17,547 nt of DNA from Sulfurimonas sp. (GTDB taxonomy: Bacteria > Campylobacterota > Campylobacteria > Campylobacterales > Sulfurimonadaceae). Both the position numbers and the translations under genes were made by a program. Shown here piece by piece: positions 1-6,714 of the stretch. Where the stretch lies: assembly GCA_027063585.1 (NCBI GenBank), contig JAMORM010000202.1, positions 1-17,547 on the forward strand. The letters run 5' to 3'. The notes below the pieces were generated by a model. That model saw only the letters and a list, made by a program, of their open reading frames with translations. It searched no databases and was not told the origin of the DNA. The stretch's first letter is position 1. Each line of letters starts with the position of its first letter.

Positions 1-152
1 TGTGTTAAATCCTCTGCATTCCCTCCGTGACGATCAAATGCATCTTTTGCTCCCTCTACAAGTCTGTCCACTATAAAATGGTTCCATCTTGTACTTACTA
101 TGGCAATTTTTTTGCCATTTACTACTTTTAATTTACCTTCAATCAAATTCAT
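1..152 (-). CDS. ribH: 6,7-dimethyl-8-ribityllumazine synthase, N-terminal 50 residues (partial)
   Basis: Lumazine synthase condenses 5-amino-6-ribitylamino-uracil with dihydroxybutanone phosphate in the penultimate step of riboflavin synthesis, and forms cytoplasmic shells. Only the first 50 codons lie in the window; the gene runs off the left edge. The start is ATG at 152. The protein opens [19 protein letters not shown], followed by a [15 protein letters not shown] segment. That is the family's N-terminal strand and the nucleotide-pocket region ('V-x-x-R-[FW]-N', here STRWN). An AAGGA ribosome site overlaps the end of kdsA, whose stop lies only 9 bp upstream, so the two genes are almost certainly co-transcribed. 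The kdsA-ribH order is the one known from Campylobacter. Recognition is by sequence memory and is firm despite the truncation. Confidence 0.93.
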   Translation of the reverse strand, partial: MNLIEGKLKVVNGKKIAIVSTRWNHFIVDRLVEGAKDAFDRHGGNAEDLT

Positions 153-161
153 TGTTTTCCT

Positions 162-956
162 TTATTTTATGTCTTGGATTTTTTTAATTTTTTCTATCAG
201 ATTTTCTAATTCGTCTAATTTTACCATATTTGGACCGTCACTCAAAGCACTACTTGGATCAAAATGCGTTTCAAAGAAAAATCCATCTACACCCACGGCT
301 GCTGCCGCACTTGCAAGGTATGGCACCATTGAACTGTCTCCGCCTGTCTTTCCGCCGAGTGCTCCAGGCATTTGCACAGAATGTGTTGCATCAAAAATTA
401 CCGGGGCGAATTCTCTCATTATTACCAGTGAACGCATATCAACAACGATATTGCCATACCCGAAAGAGCTGCCTCTCTCTGTCAGATACACACCATGCTT
501 TTGCGAATTTTCATAACTCACCTCATCGCATCCTCGTGTTTTAAGTACTTTCATTACAGAATATCTCATATCGGGAGGATTAATAAACTGCCCTTTTTTA
601 ATGTTTACCTCTTTGTCTGTTTTTGCACAGGCTACCAGTAAGTCTGTCTGGCGACATAAAAATGCCGGAATCTGCAACATATCGACTACTTTTGCAACAG
701 TTGCCACTTGCACAGTCTCATGCACATCCGTAACCACTTTATAACCAAAATCGTCTTTGACTTTTTGCAAAATCCGAAGCCCCTCATCCATACCAAGCCC
801 GCGAAAAGAGTCCAGTGACGTTCTATTTGCTTTGTCAAAACTCGCTTTAAAATAAAAGTCTATTGCTGCATCTTCTTGATATTTTTCTAATGCTTTTGCT
901 ATTTTGAAAATATTTTCTTCACTCTCAATAACACAAGGACCTGCTAAAAGTTTCAT
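162..956 (-). CDS. kdsA: 3-deoxy-D-manno-octulosonate 8-phosphate synthase (KDO8P synthase)
   Basis: This enzyme condenses phosphoenolpyruvate with arabinose 5-phosphate to give KDO 8-phosphate, the precursor of the inner-core sugar of lipopolysaccharide. It is 264 residues long, a normal family length. Visible motifs are AGPCVIES (5-12), [11 protein letters not shown] (37-47), the FLCRQTDLL strand (99-107), KKGQF (120-124), RGSSFGYGN (161-169), DATHSVQ (189-195) and FFETHFDP (227-234). A cysteine at position 8, where the E. coli enzyme has asparagine, marks the metal-dependent class known from Aquifex aeolicus. H192, E229 and D240 fall where the other metal ligands are expected. The ATG at 956 has an AAAGG site somewhat far upstream. 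The gene sits 53 bp downstream of the transporter gene and 9 bp before ribH, consistent with one operon. Confidence 0.96.
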   Translation of the reverse strand: MKLLAGPCVIESEENIFKIAKALEKYQEDAAIDFYFKASFDKANRTSLDSFRGLGMDEGLRILQKVKDDFGYKVVTDVHETVQVATVAKVVDMLQIPAFLCRQTDLLVACAKTDKEVNIKKGQFINPPDMRYSVMKVLKTRGCDEVSYENSQKHGVYLTERGSSFGYGNIVVDMRSLVIMREFAPVIFDATHSVQMPGALGGKTGGDSSMVPYLASAAAAVGVDGFFFETHFDPSSALSDGPNMVKLDELENLIEKIKKIQDIK

Positions 957-1009
957 AATATATCTGCCTTTAAAAAATATAGCTTATTATAGCTAAATGA
1001 TTTTAATCT

Positions 1010-1897
1010 CTACTTATCACGTGCAACCATAATTCCTGCCACTATAATCAAAACTATCCCCAATATCGTTACAAGCGAAGGAAAAGCATCTCCCAAAAAA
1101 AGACCGACTATAATGGAAAAAAGTATGTTTGTGTAACTCACAGCACCAGCGATTCCGGCTTTTGTCTCTCCGTACGCTTTTGTCATAAGGACCTGCGAAA
1201 TAGTAGCAAAAACACCCATTGCCAGAACATAAAACCAGACAATACCGTGAGGCATAACAAATTTTCCAAGCATAAAGTCAAGCTCGGGGAAATTGAAATA
1301 TGGAGAAACTAAAAAGAGCACAACTGGACCGATTGTCCCTGTAAGCATAAATGAAAGTACAATGGCTCTCGTGTCATAATAACTCTTTAACTCCCGTACA
1401 GAAGTATATGCAAGTGCCGCTCCTACACCGCTGAAAATTCCAAGTAAATCATATTTTGAAAATCCTACACCACTGGGCTGTGTAATAAAAAGTATGCCTA
1501 TAAAACCTATAAAAATTGCAATCCAGCCTTTATAGGAGAGTTTTTCACTCAAAAATAGCCAGGCAAAAATCGCCGTAAATATAGGCGATGTCTTTGAGTA
1601 AGTCATAGCATCGCCAAGTGGAATATGAGCAATATTATAAAAAAATGCCAGCAGTGCAACAAAACCCATAAAACCTCTAAAAAAGAGTAAAAAAGGCTTA
1701 CCTCCCGGATGTTGCATCGGCTTTTTCAAAACAGCAATGCCTACCAATATGACACCGGCAATATTTCTAAAAAAAACAACTTCAAGCGAGCTCATGTGCT
1801 GACTTGCAAGTTTTGCAAAAGCACCCATTATGGCAAATGTAAAGCTTGCAATAAGCATATATTGCACGCCCTTGTTTAAATTTTTAAAACGTTTCAT
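1010..1897 (-). CDS. EamA/DMT-superfamily transporter (RhaT-like, ten membrane segments)
   Basis: This is an inner-membrane drug/metabolite-superfamily permease of about 295 residues with two EamA repeats and roughly ten hydrophobic helices. Typical features are the N-terminal YMLIASFTFAIMGAFAKLAS helix, the VFFRNIAGVIL segment after the first loop, a conserved A-M-T-Y-S-K-T-S-P-I-F helix 4 and a second repeat with the matching Y-T-N-I-L-F-S segment near the C-terminus. The substrate cannot be read from sequence; family members export metabolites or amino acids. Two starts are possible. I use ATG at 1897 (protein MKRFKNLNKG). An in-frame GTG at 1915 would add six residues. A TATAAT lies 7 bp upstream of the ATG and inside the longer frame. 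It probably heads the transporter-kdsA-ribH operon, but there is no pathway link to those genes. Confidence 0.85.
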   Translation of the reverse strand: MKRFKNLNKGVQYMLIASFTFAIMGAFAKLASQHMSSLEVVFFRNIAGVILVGIAVLKKPMQHPGGKPFLLFFRGFMGFVALLAFFYNIAHIPLGDAMTYSKTSPIFTAIFAWLFLSEKLSYKGWIAIFIGFIGILFITQPSGVGFSKYDLLGIFSGVGAALAYTSVRELKSYYDTRAIVLSFMLTGTIGPVVLFLVSPYFNFPELDFMLGKFVMPHGIVWFYVLAMGVFATISQVLMTKAYGETKAGIAGAVSYTNILFSIIVGLFLGDAFPSLVTILGIVLIIVAGIMVARDK

Positions 1898-1904
1898 AAA
1901 TGAA

Positions 1905-1910
1905 ATTATA
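1905..1910 (-). promoter_or_regulatory. Candidate -10 box for the transporter-kdsA-ribH operon
   Basis: The minus strand reads TATAAT seven bases upstream of the ATG at 1897. If this is the working -10 element, transcription would start at or within a few bases of the start codon, giving an almost leaderless mRNA. No convincing -35 box is visible, which is normal in this phylum, where the -10 dominates. Confidence 0.4.
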
Positions 1911-1955
1911 ACCACTTAAGCTCTTTTTAGATAAATTAATAAAAAAGGTCAAAGA

Positions 1956-2084
1956 ATGAATGAGTTTGAGTTAGGCAAATTTCAACCATACCTTTGAGTT
2001 TCTTTCAAATCTCGGTGTCTTGTTCCTGCTTTTTTCACTATTGTTAAGACTTTGGCCAGAAGAGGCACGCCATGAAAACTAATC
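1956..2084 (+). pseudogene. Possible remnant of a CPA2 (KefB-type) cation:proton antiporter gene
   Basis: The gap before the P-type ATPase holds a short frame opening with ATG at 1956 (MNEFELGKFQPYL, stop at 1995) and an overlapping +1 frame from 1975 to 2084. The second frame contains FEFLSNLGVLFLLFS followed by RLWPEEAR. The stretch L-S-x-L-G-V-x-F-L-x-F closely resembles the early transmembrane helix of KefB/CPA2 antiporters (E. coli KefB has a F-S-E-L-G-V-V-F-L-M-F segment). Nothing else of a 400-residue transporter is present. I infer a decayed gene fragment or the residue of a deletion. Chance hydrophobic coding is possible, so confidence is low. Confidence 0.33.
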
Positions 2085-4744
2085 AAAAATGGTATACAAA
2101 AAATATTCAAGATGTGGTTGCATTCTTTGACACTAATATTAAGACAGGTTTAGAGAGTGAAAAAGCCGAAGAAGCATTAAAAACGTACGGTTACAATGAA
2201 CTTAAACGCATCAATAAAACACCTTGGTATATAATATTTTTACGTCAATTCACGGACGTTCTCATTCTTATACTCTTTGTTGCTGCTGGAATTTCAATAG
2301 CTATAGGTGAAATGGGTGATGCTATCACTATTTTAGTCATTATTGTGCTCAATGGCATTCTCGGTTTTATTCAAGAGTTCAAAGCCGAAAATGCTATTGA
2401 AGCGTTAAAAAAGATGCTGCATCCTACATGTAAAGTGTTAAGAGATGCAAAAGAACAGATTATTGATGCAAAACTACTTGTTCCCGGTGATATAGTCCTC
2501 CTTGAAATAGGTGACAGAATACCTGCTGATTTAAGACTTGTAGAGAATTTTAATTTAAAAGTAGATGAAGCATCTTTAACCGGAGAATCTGCTCCCGTAT
2601 CAAAAAATACACAAAGCTTGAGAATAGATACACCTCTTGCCACGCAATCAAATATGGCGTGGATGGGAACATCCGTCGTTAATGGCGGAGGCACGGGAAT
2701 AGTCGTTGAAACAGGAATGAATACACAATTTGGGAAGATTGCATCAATGACACAAAACGTTGAAACAGAACCCACTCCTTTACAAAAAAAACTGGCAATT
2801 TTAGGTAAAAAACTAGGCTTATACTCTGTCGGGATTTCTGTATTGGTAGCACTCATAGGATGGCTTCTTGGCAAAGATCTTCTTGAAATGTTTCTCACAG
2901 GTGTTGCTCTGGCTGTTGCCGTTGTCCCAGAAGGTTTACCTGCTGTTGTAACCATTACACTTGCCCTTGGCATCAAAGCAATGGCAAAGAAAAAAGCACT
3001 TTTAAGACGTCTACAAGCTGCTGAAACACTCGGAGCAGCCACAATAATATGTACAGACAAAACAGGAACACTGACACAAAACCAAATGACTGTAAAAAAG
3101 ATTTGGCTTGCTTCTTCTAAAGAAATTGATGTCACAGGAAGCGGGTATGATCCTGCCGGTCATTTTGAAGTAGATGGAAAAAAATTTGACTATAAGCATG
3201 ATCCAGATTTACTAATGCTTCTAAAAACTGCACTTATATGCAACCACGCAAAAGTACAAAAAAATGATTCTGAATGGGAAGCAATCGGAGAACCGACAGA
3301 AGCGGCATTAATCGTCGCTGCCTACAAAGCATGGCTTCATGATGATGCTACACGAAAAACTATCAGTGAGTTTTCATTTAATTCTATACGTAAACGCATG
3401 AGTGTTATAGTTCATGATAAAGATTCTGTAGTTGCTTATGTCAAGGGGGCTCCGGAGATAATTCTTGAGAGAAGCAGCAATTATTTCAAAAACGGCCAAA
3501 TTGTTCCTTTAGATAATTCCCACAAAAAAGCGATAAAAAATGCCTACGAGACAATGGCTAAGCATGGTCTGCGAACATTAGCTATTGCTTTTAGGAAACT
3601 CCCTAGTGATACAACATTATCGCAAGAGAGTGTTGAGAATGAACTTACTATATTAGGTATAGTAGGTATTATTGATCCACCTCATGAAGAGGTGCCTGAT
3701 GCTATAAAAATGGCGCAGACTGCCGGTATCAAAGTCATTATGATAACAGGTGATAATCCCGATACAGCACTGGCAATTGCCAATTCAATTGGTTTAAAAA
3801 TCAAAAAAGCCATCACCTCTAATAATTTATTAAAAATGAGCGATGAAACTCTACAAAAAGAGCTCAATGGAACCGTCCTTTTTGCAAGAGCCAGACCCGA
3901 AGACAAACTCAGAATCGTAAAAATTCTCAAAAACACAAATGAAATAGTTGCCATGACCGGAGACGGCGTTAATGATGCTCCTGCCCTTAAAGAGGCCGAC
4001 ATCGGTATTGCAATGGGAAAAAAAGGCACCGATGTTGCCAAAAGTGCTTCGGATATGGTGCTGAGTGATGACAACTTTGCATCTATTATTAATGCGGTAC
4101 GCGAAGGCAGACGCGAATATGACAATATTCAAAAATTTGTACTTTATCTTTTATCATCAAACAGTGGGGAAGTCATTGCAATTTTTATCAATCTATTAAT
4201 AGGCGGACCGCTTATACTCATTCCTGTTCAAATACTTTGGATGAACTTAGTCACTGACGGTATGACAGCTGTTGCACTTGGCGTTGAACCGGCTGAAAAA
4301 GGGATTATGAAACGACCTCCAAGGGCAGTAGAAGAGCCTATTTTAGACCGATACGGCATCACGATGATTGCTCTGCTGGGCAGTTATATAGGGTTGGCTA
4401 CCCTTTGGTTATTTCATTATTACATAGCAAAAGACCCGCAGGGAGGTGTTGTTCTTGCACAGACTGTTGCTTTTACAGGGATTATTATATTAGAAAAAGT
4501 AAATGTATTAAATTATCGTTCCACACGCGAACCAATGACAAAAATAGGTTTTTTTGCCAACAAGTGGCTTTTACTCGCGATTTTTTTTACAGTAAGCTTG
4601 CAGCTATGTGCAGTTTATGTACCATTTTTACAAAACGCACTTCATACTACAGCTATGGGTTGGAAAGACTGGGGAATAATTTTACTCGTTGCAATGCCGA
4701 TATTTATACTCACTGAAATATATAAATGGATAAGATTTAAATAA
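2072..4744 (+). CDS. P2A-type cation-transporting ATPase (calcium-pump family, PacL/SERCA-like)
   Basis: This is an 890-residue ATP-driven cation exporter of the inner membrane. It has the complete P-type set: an N-terminal cation-ATPase segment, TGES of the actuator domain at 170-173, PEGLP in helix 4 at 286-290, the phosphorylated aspartate of DKTGT at 329, KGAPE of the nucleotide domain at 458-462, and TGDGVND at 629-635. Ten membrane helices fit the family. Residues matching the SERCA calcium sites are present: E287 in helix 4, N697 and E700 in helix 5 (SNSGE), and N725, T728 and D729 in helix 6 (NLVTD). In my manual alignment the helix-8 site-I glutamate of SERCA (E908) is replaced by T818. 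Ca2+ is the likeliest substrate, but Na+ or Mn2+ cannot be excluded. An AGAGG site precedes the ATG at 2072. No strong terminator follows. Confidence 0.9.
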   Translation: MKTNQKWYTKNIQDVVAFFDTNIKTGLESEKAEEALKTYGYNELKRINKTPWYIIFLRQFTDVLILILFVAAGISIAIGEMGDAITILVIIVLNGILGFIQEFKAENAIEALKKMLHPTCKVLRDAKEQIIDAKLLVPGDIVLLEIGDRIPADLRLVENFNLKVDEASLTGESAPVSKNTQSLRIDTPLATQSNMAWMGTSVVNGGGTGIVVETGMNTQFGKIASMTQNVETEPTPLQKKLAILGKKLGLYSVGISVLVALIGWLLGKDLLEMFLTGVALAVAVVPEGLPAVVTITLALGIKAMAKKKALLRRLQAAETLGAATIICTDKTGTLTQNQMTVKKIWLASSKEIDVTGSGYDPAGHFEVDGKKFDYKHDPDLLMLLKTALICNHAKVQKNDSEWEAIGEPTEAALIVAAYKAWLHDDATRKTISEFSFNSIRKRMSVIVHDKDSVVAYVKGAPEIILERSSNYFKNGQIVPLDNSHKKAIKNAYETMAKHGLRTLAIAFRKLPSDTTLSQESVENELTILGIVGIIDPPHEEVPDAIKMAQTAGIKVIMITGDNPDTALAIANSIGLKIKKAITSNNLLKMSDETLQKELNGTVLFARARPEDKLRIVKILKNTNEIVAMTGDGVNDAPALKEADIGIAMGKKGTDVAKSASDMVLSDDNFASIINAVREGRREYDNIQKFVLYLLSSNSGEVIAIFINLLIGGPLILIPVQILWMNLVTDGMTAVALGVEPAEKGIMKRPPRAVEEPILDRYGITMIALLGSYIGLATLWLFHYYIAKDPQGGVVLAQTVAFTGIIILEKVNVLNYRSTREPMTKIGFFANKWLLLAIFFTVSLQLCAVYVPFLQNALHTTAMGWKDWGIILLVAMPIFILTEIYKWIRFK

Positions 4745-4780
4745 CGCGTATGATTTATAATGCTATTTACTTGTGCATAG

Positions 4781-4786
4781 TATAAT
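4781..4786 (+). promoter_or_regulatory. -10 box upstream of the TerB/J-domain gene
   Basis: A perfect TATAAT lies 29 bp before the ATG at 4816, inside the 71-bp gap after the ATPase gene. It suggests that the J-domain and cytochrome genes have their own promoter. No clear -35 is seen. Confidence 0.5.
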
Positions 4787-4815
4787 CCTATTTATAATTA
4801 TTATTAAGGATTTTT

Positions 4816-5571
4816 ATGTCAAATATCATACTTTTTGCACTGCTTGGCGCTGTGTTTTACTACATTTTTAAAAGTTACTCCAAGTTCACAGCACAATATT
4901 CACAAGAGGCATTTAAAGATTTTTCTGTTTCCTATAAATCACTCAAAAACAGTGACTTAGGTCTTTTTGTCGCCCTTGTTGCCAAAGTGGCAAAGGCTGA
5001 CGGGCATGTGGATGCCCTTGAAGCGCAGCTTATCGGCATTATGTTTGATGACATAGCGAAAGTATTTCCCGAGCCTCAAAAAACAAAAGAGATACTCAAA
5101 CAAATTTTCAATGAAGAAAAAGAACATCTTGAGAACACGGAGCAAATCGCACACACACTCGCCCGAGCATTAAAACGCAATAAAGCCCAACAAGAACAAT
5201 TTATGGGCTTTCTTATACAGTTGGCTTTTGCAGACGGTGAAGTCACCCAAAGCGAAGAAAATATTCTTGCTGCCATTGCCGAAGCATTTGAATTTAATCC
5301 AAACAAATACCATGCCATTTTTGACCAGTTTGAAGCAATGATGAAAAACGTGCATCCGCAGGCAACACTTGATGATGCTTATAAAGTTTTAGGCGTCAAT
5401 AAAAATGATGATATGACAACCATTAAAAAAGCTTACAGAAAACTCGTACGACAGTACCATCCTGATATTATCAAATCACAGGGTAAAAGTGAAGAGTACA
5501 TTAAAGAGGCAACCGCAAAAACACAAGAGATAAATCAGGCCTATGAAATGATAAAAAAAGCAAGAGGATAA
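4816..5571 (+). CDS. Membrane-anchored TerB-like/J-domain protein (DjlA-like co-chaperone)
   Basis: This 251-residue protein has an N-terminal membrane helix (residues 3-18). An alpha-helical TerB-like domain of two acidic repeats follows (KADGHVDALE near 60 and FADGEVTQSEE near 140). It ends in a C-terminal J domain (about 187-251) with the DnaK-stimulating HPD triad at 215-217. The same layout, TM then TerB-like region then J domain, is that of E. coli DjlA, which recruits DnaK to the inner membrane. The J domain should face the cytoplasm. The start is well supported by AAGGA upstream of the ATG. The stop is 3 bp from the next ATG, so the following cytochrome is probably co-translated. A client protein is not evident. 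Confidence 0.85.
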   Translation: MSNIILFALLGAVFYYIFKSYSKFTAQYSQEAFKDFSVSYKSLKNSDLGLFVALVAKVAKADGHVDALEAQLIGIMFDDIAKVFPEPQKTKEILKQIFNEEKEHLENTEQIAHTLARALKRNKAQQEQFMGFLIQLAFADGEVTQSEENILAAIAEAFEFNPNKYHAIFDQFEAMMKNVHPQATLDDAYKVLGVNKNDDMTTIKKAYRKLVRQYHPDIIKSQGKSEEYIKEATAKTQEINQAYEMIKKARG

Positions 5572-5574
5572 AAT

Positions 5575-5940
5575 ATGAAATTTTCATTGCTATACTTATC
5601 TGTTTTTATAAACTTCTTAAATGCATCACAAAGCGGTTCTTTACTTTTTCACGGCAACTGTACTACCTGTCATTTTGAAACAAAAGCTGTTTCTGCTCCA
5701 TCAATGATGGAAGTACGTAAAAGATATTTGAGTGCATTTCCCGAGAAAAAAGATTTTATAAAGCAGATGAGCCAATGGGTACAAAAACCGAGCGAAACGA
5801 CTTCAATTATGCAAGATGCCATAGATAAATATGAACTGATGCCAAATCTTGCTTTTGAAAAAGAAGTTTTACGAGATATAGCTGAGTATATTTATGAAAC
5901 AGACTTTACAAAACAACATGACGGACATTCACTTAAATAA
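5575..5940 (+). CDS. Small periplasmic monohaem cytochrome c
   Basis: This is a 121-residue protein with an N-terminal signal peptide (hydrophobic to about residue 15, probable cleavage near NAS-QS). A single haem-binding CTTCH motif lies at 29-33 and a probable distal haem ligand at M89 within LMPN. The C-terminal helix ending in IAEYIYETDF is typical of class I cytochromes c. It is a likely soluble periplasmic electron carrier; the partner cannot be inferred. It starts 3 bp after the J-domain gene, so the two form an operon. Its stop codon TAA (5938-5940) coincides with the target dinucleotide of the inserted element: TA belongs to the target and the last A is the first base of the element. 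The protein sequence is unaffected by the insertion. Confidence 0.88.
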   Translation: MKFSLLYLSVFINFLNASQSGSLLFHGNCTTCHFETKAVSAPSMMEVRKRYLSAFPEKKDFIKQMSQWVQKPSETTSIMQDAIDKYELMPNLAFEKEVLRDIAEYIYETDFTKQHDGHSLK

Positions 5941-5971
5941 GTACCTATCCAAAAAGAATACCAATTATCAG
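5940..5971 (+). repeat. Left terminal inverted repeat of the element
   Basis: This 32-bp arm pairs with 6174-6205 with one mismatch (T at 5965, in the ACCAAT/ACCAAC position). It begins immediately after the TA of the cytochrome stop codon. Confidence 0.9.
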
Positions 5972-6104
5972 CGATAAGAAAATAGTTCTAGTGATAGGTA
6001 GATTTTTGAAGAACTAACTGGTTAATTCAAGAAAATCTAACGACACAATAGGAGTGTTTTCTTATCACCCGTAGGGAAACTCAAAAAAGCAACTACTGAC
6101 TTCG

Positions 6105-6644
6105 TTAAAAACTCTTAAAGCTACCAGTAGCTTTTGCAAGTTTTTGCCTTGCATTAGTTACTTTTTTGAGTTTCTGATAGTTGGTATTCTTTTTGGATAG
6201 GTACTTAAAATCTTTCTCCCAAAAAAATTCTACCCAGACGTTTGCTTCATTTATCCAAAAATCTGGCTCGCATATTGAGCTTTTTTTATAAAAAAGCGCA
6301 CAAGATTTAAATGCAACATGTGGAAAATTTTCCTTTAAATAGTTCATAATAAAGTCAAGTGTTTCTCCACTGTCTGCAATATCGTCCACAACAAGAACTT
6401 TTTCAACACCTTTTAAACTACATTCCCCAAAGAGTGACAGCTCTTCTCTTTTACATGTATTGTCATAAAGTTCCGTTCTTATACTTTGCACATCTCGAAT
6501 ATTTAAGCCTTCTGCCATACAATGTGCCAGAGTAAGCCCACCTCGTGCAACAGCGATTATTGCCTCTGCTTCAAAAGTTCTCACCTCTAAAATAAGTTTT
6601 CCTGTATCATTTCTAAAATTTTCATAAGAATAGTAGCGTTTCAA
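6105..6644 (-). CDS. Gpt-like purine phosphoribosyltransferase with element-derived C-terminal tail
   Basis: This cytoplasmic type I phosphoribosyltransferase probably salvages xanthine, guanine or hypoxanthine with PRPP. The PRPP loop reads VLVVDDIADSGET at 83-95, and an ARGG loop lies at 33-36. The body resembles H. pylori Gpt, including the W-V-E-F-F-W-E segment (137-143) that sits almost at the C-terminus there. Here the frame continues through K147 to F179, 33 residues encoded entirely by the inserted element. I choose TTG at 6644: AAGGA lies 5 bases upstream and the protein starts (M)KRYYSYENF, aligning with the H. pylori N-terminus. A longer frame to 6770 would run into the divergent lipoprotein gene and encode unrelated hydrophobic sequence. 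The exact base specificity is not readable from the sequence. Confidence 0.85.
   Translation of the reverse strand: MKRYYSYENFRNDTGKLILEVRTFEAEAIIAVARGGLTLAHCMAEGLNIRDVQSIRTELYDNTCKREELSLFGECSLKGVEKVLVVDDIADSGETLDFIMNYLKENFPHVAFKSCALFYKKSSICEPDFWINEANVWVEFFWEKDFKYLSKKNTNYQKLKKVTNARQKLAKATGSFKSF
6174..6205 (-). repeat. Right terminal inverted repeat of the element
   Basis: This arm is complementary to the left terminus. On the minus strand it is translated as the first ten or so residues of the extra C-terminal tail of the phosphoribosyltransferase. It is followed by the second TA copy at 6206-6207. Confidence 0.9.
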
Positions 6645-6674
6645 TATTTTCCTTAGTATAGGTAAAGATTTATG

Positions 6675-6686
6675 ATAGTATACTAT
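6675..6686. promoter_or_regulatory. Palindromic overlapping -10 region between divergent genes
   Basis: ATAGTATACTAT is a perfect 12-bp palindrome in the 70-bp space between the phosphoribosyltransferase and the LPP20 lipoprotein. It offers a TATACT -10-like box on each strand, so the two promoters may compete for the same site. A TATGAT at 6671-6676 is an alternative plus-strand box. Confidence 0.4.
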
Positions 6687-6714
6687 ATGCAACTTTAATA
6701 AAAAGGTACTGTTT

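Larger units (their letters stand above)
5940..6205. mobile_element. 266-bp MITE-like non-autonomous element with TA target duplication
   Basis: The segment begins AGTACCTATCC and ends with its complement. Terminal inverted repeats of 32 bp (5940-5971 and 6174-6205) differ at one position. TA lies directly outside both ends (5938-5939 and 6206-6207), the target duplication typical of IS630/Tc1-mariner transposition. Two internal foldbacks fill the middle. One pairs GATAAGAAAA at 5973-5982 with its complement at 6057-6066, with an inner stem 6000-6010/6026-6038. The other pairs 6077-6095 with 6155-6173 (one mismatch) and has a perfect 8-bp hairpin tip at 6117-6134. The whole can be drawn as a cloverleaf. 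No transposase is encoded. The assignment to a transposase family is inference from the TA flanks only. Confidence 0.85.

Noticed and set aside
100..544. Plus-strand open frames over the end of kdsA
   Set aside because: They are antisense to clear kdsA coding sequence and show no recognisable protein features.
2371..3135. A 254-codon open frame on the minus strand within the ATPase gene
   Set aside because: It is a shadow of the strongly conserved ATPase frame, serine- and threonine-rich with no domain or ribosome site.
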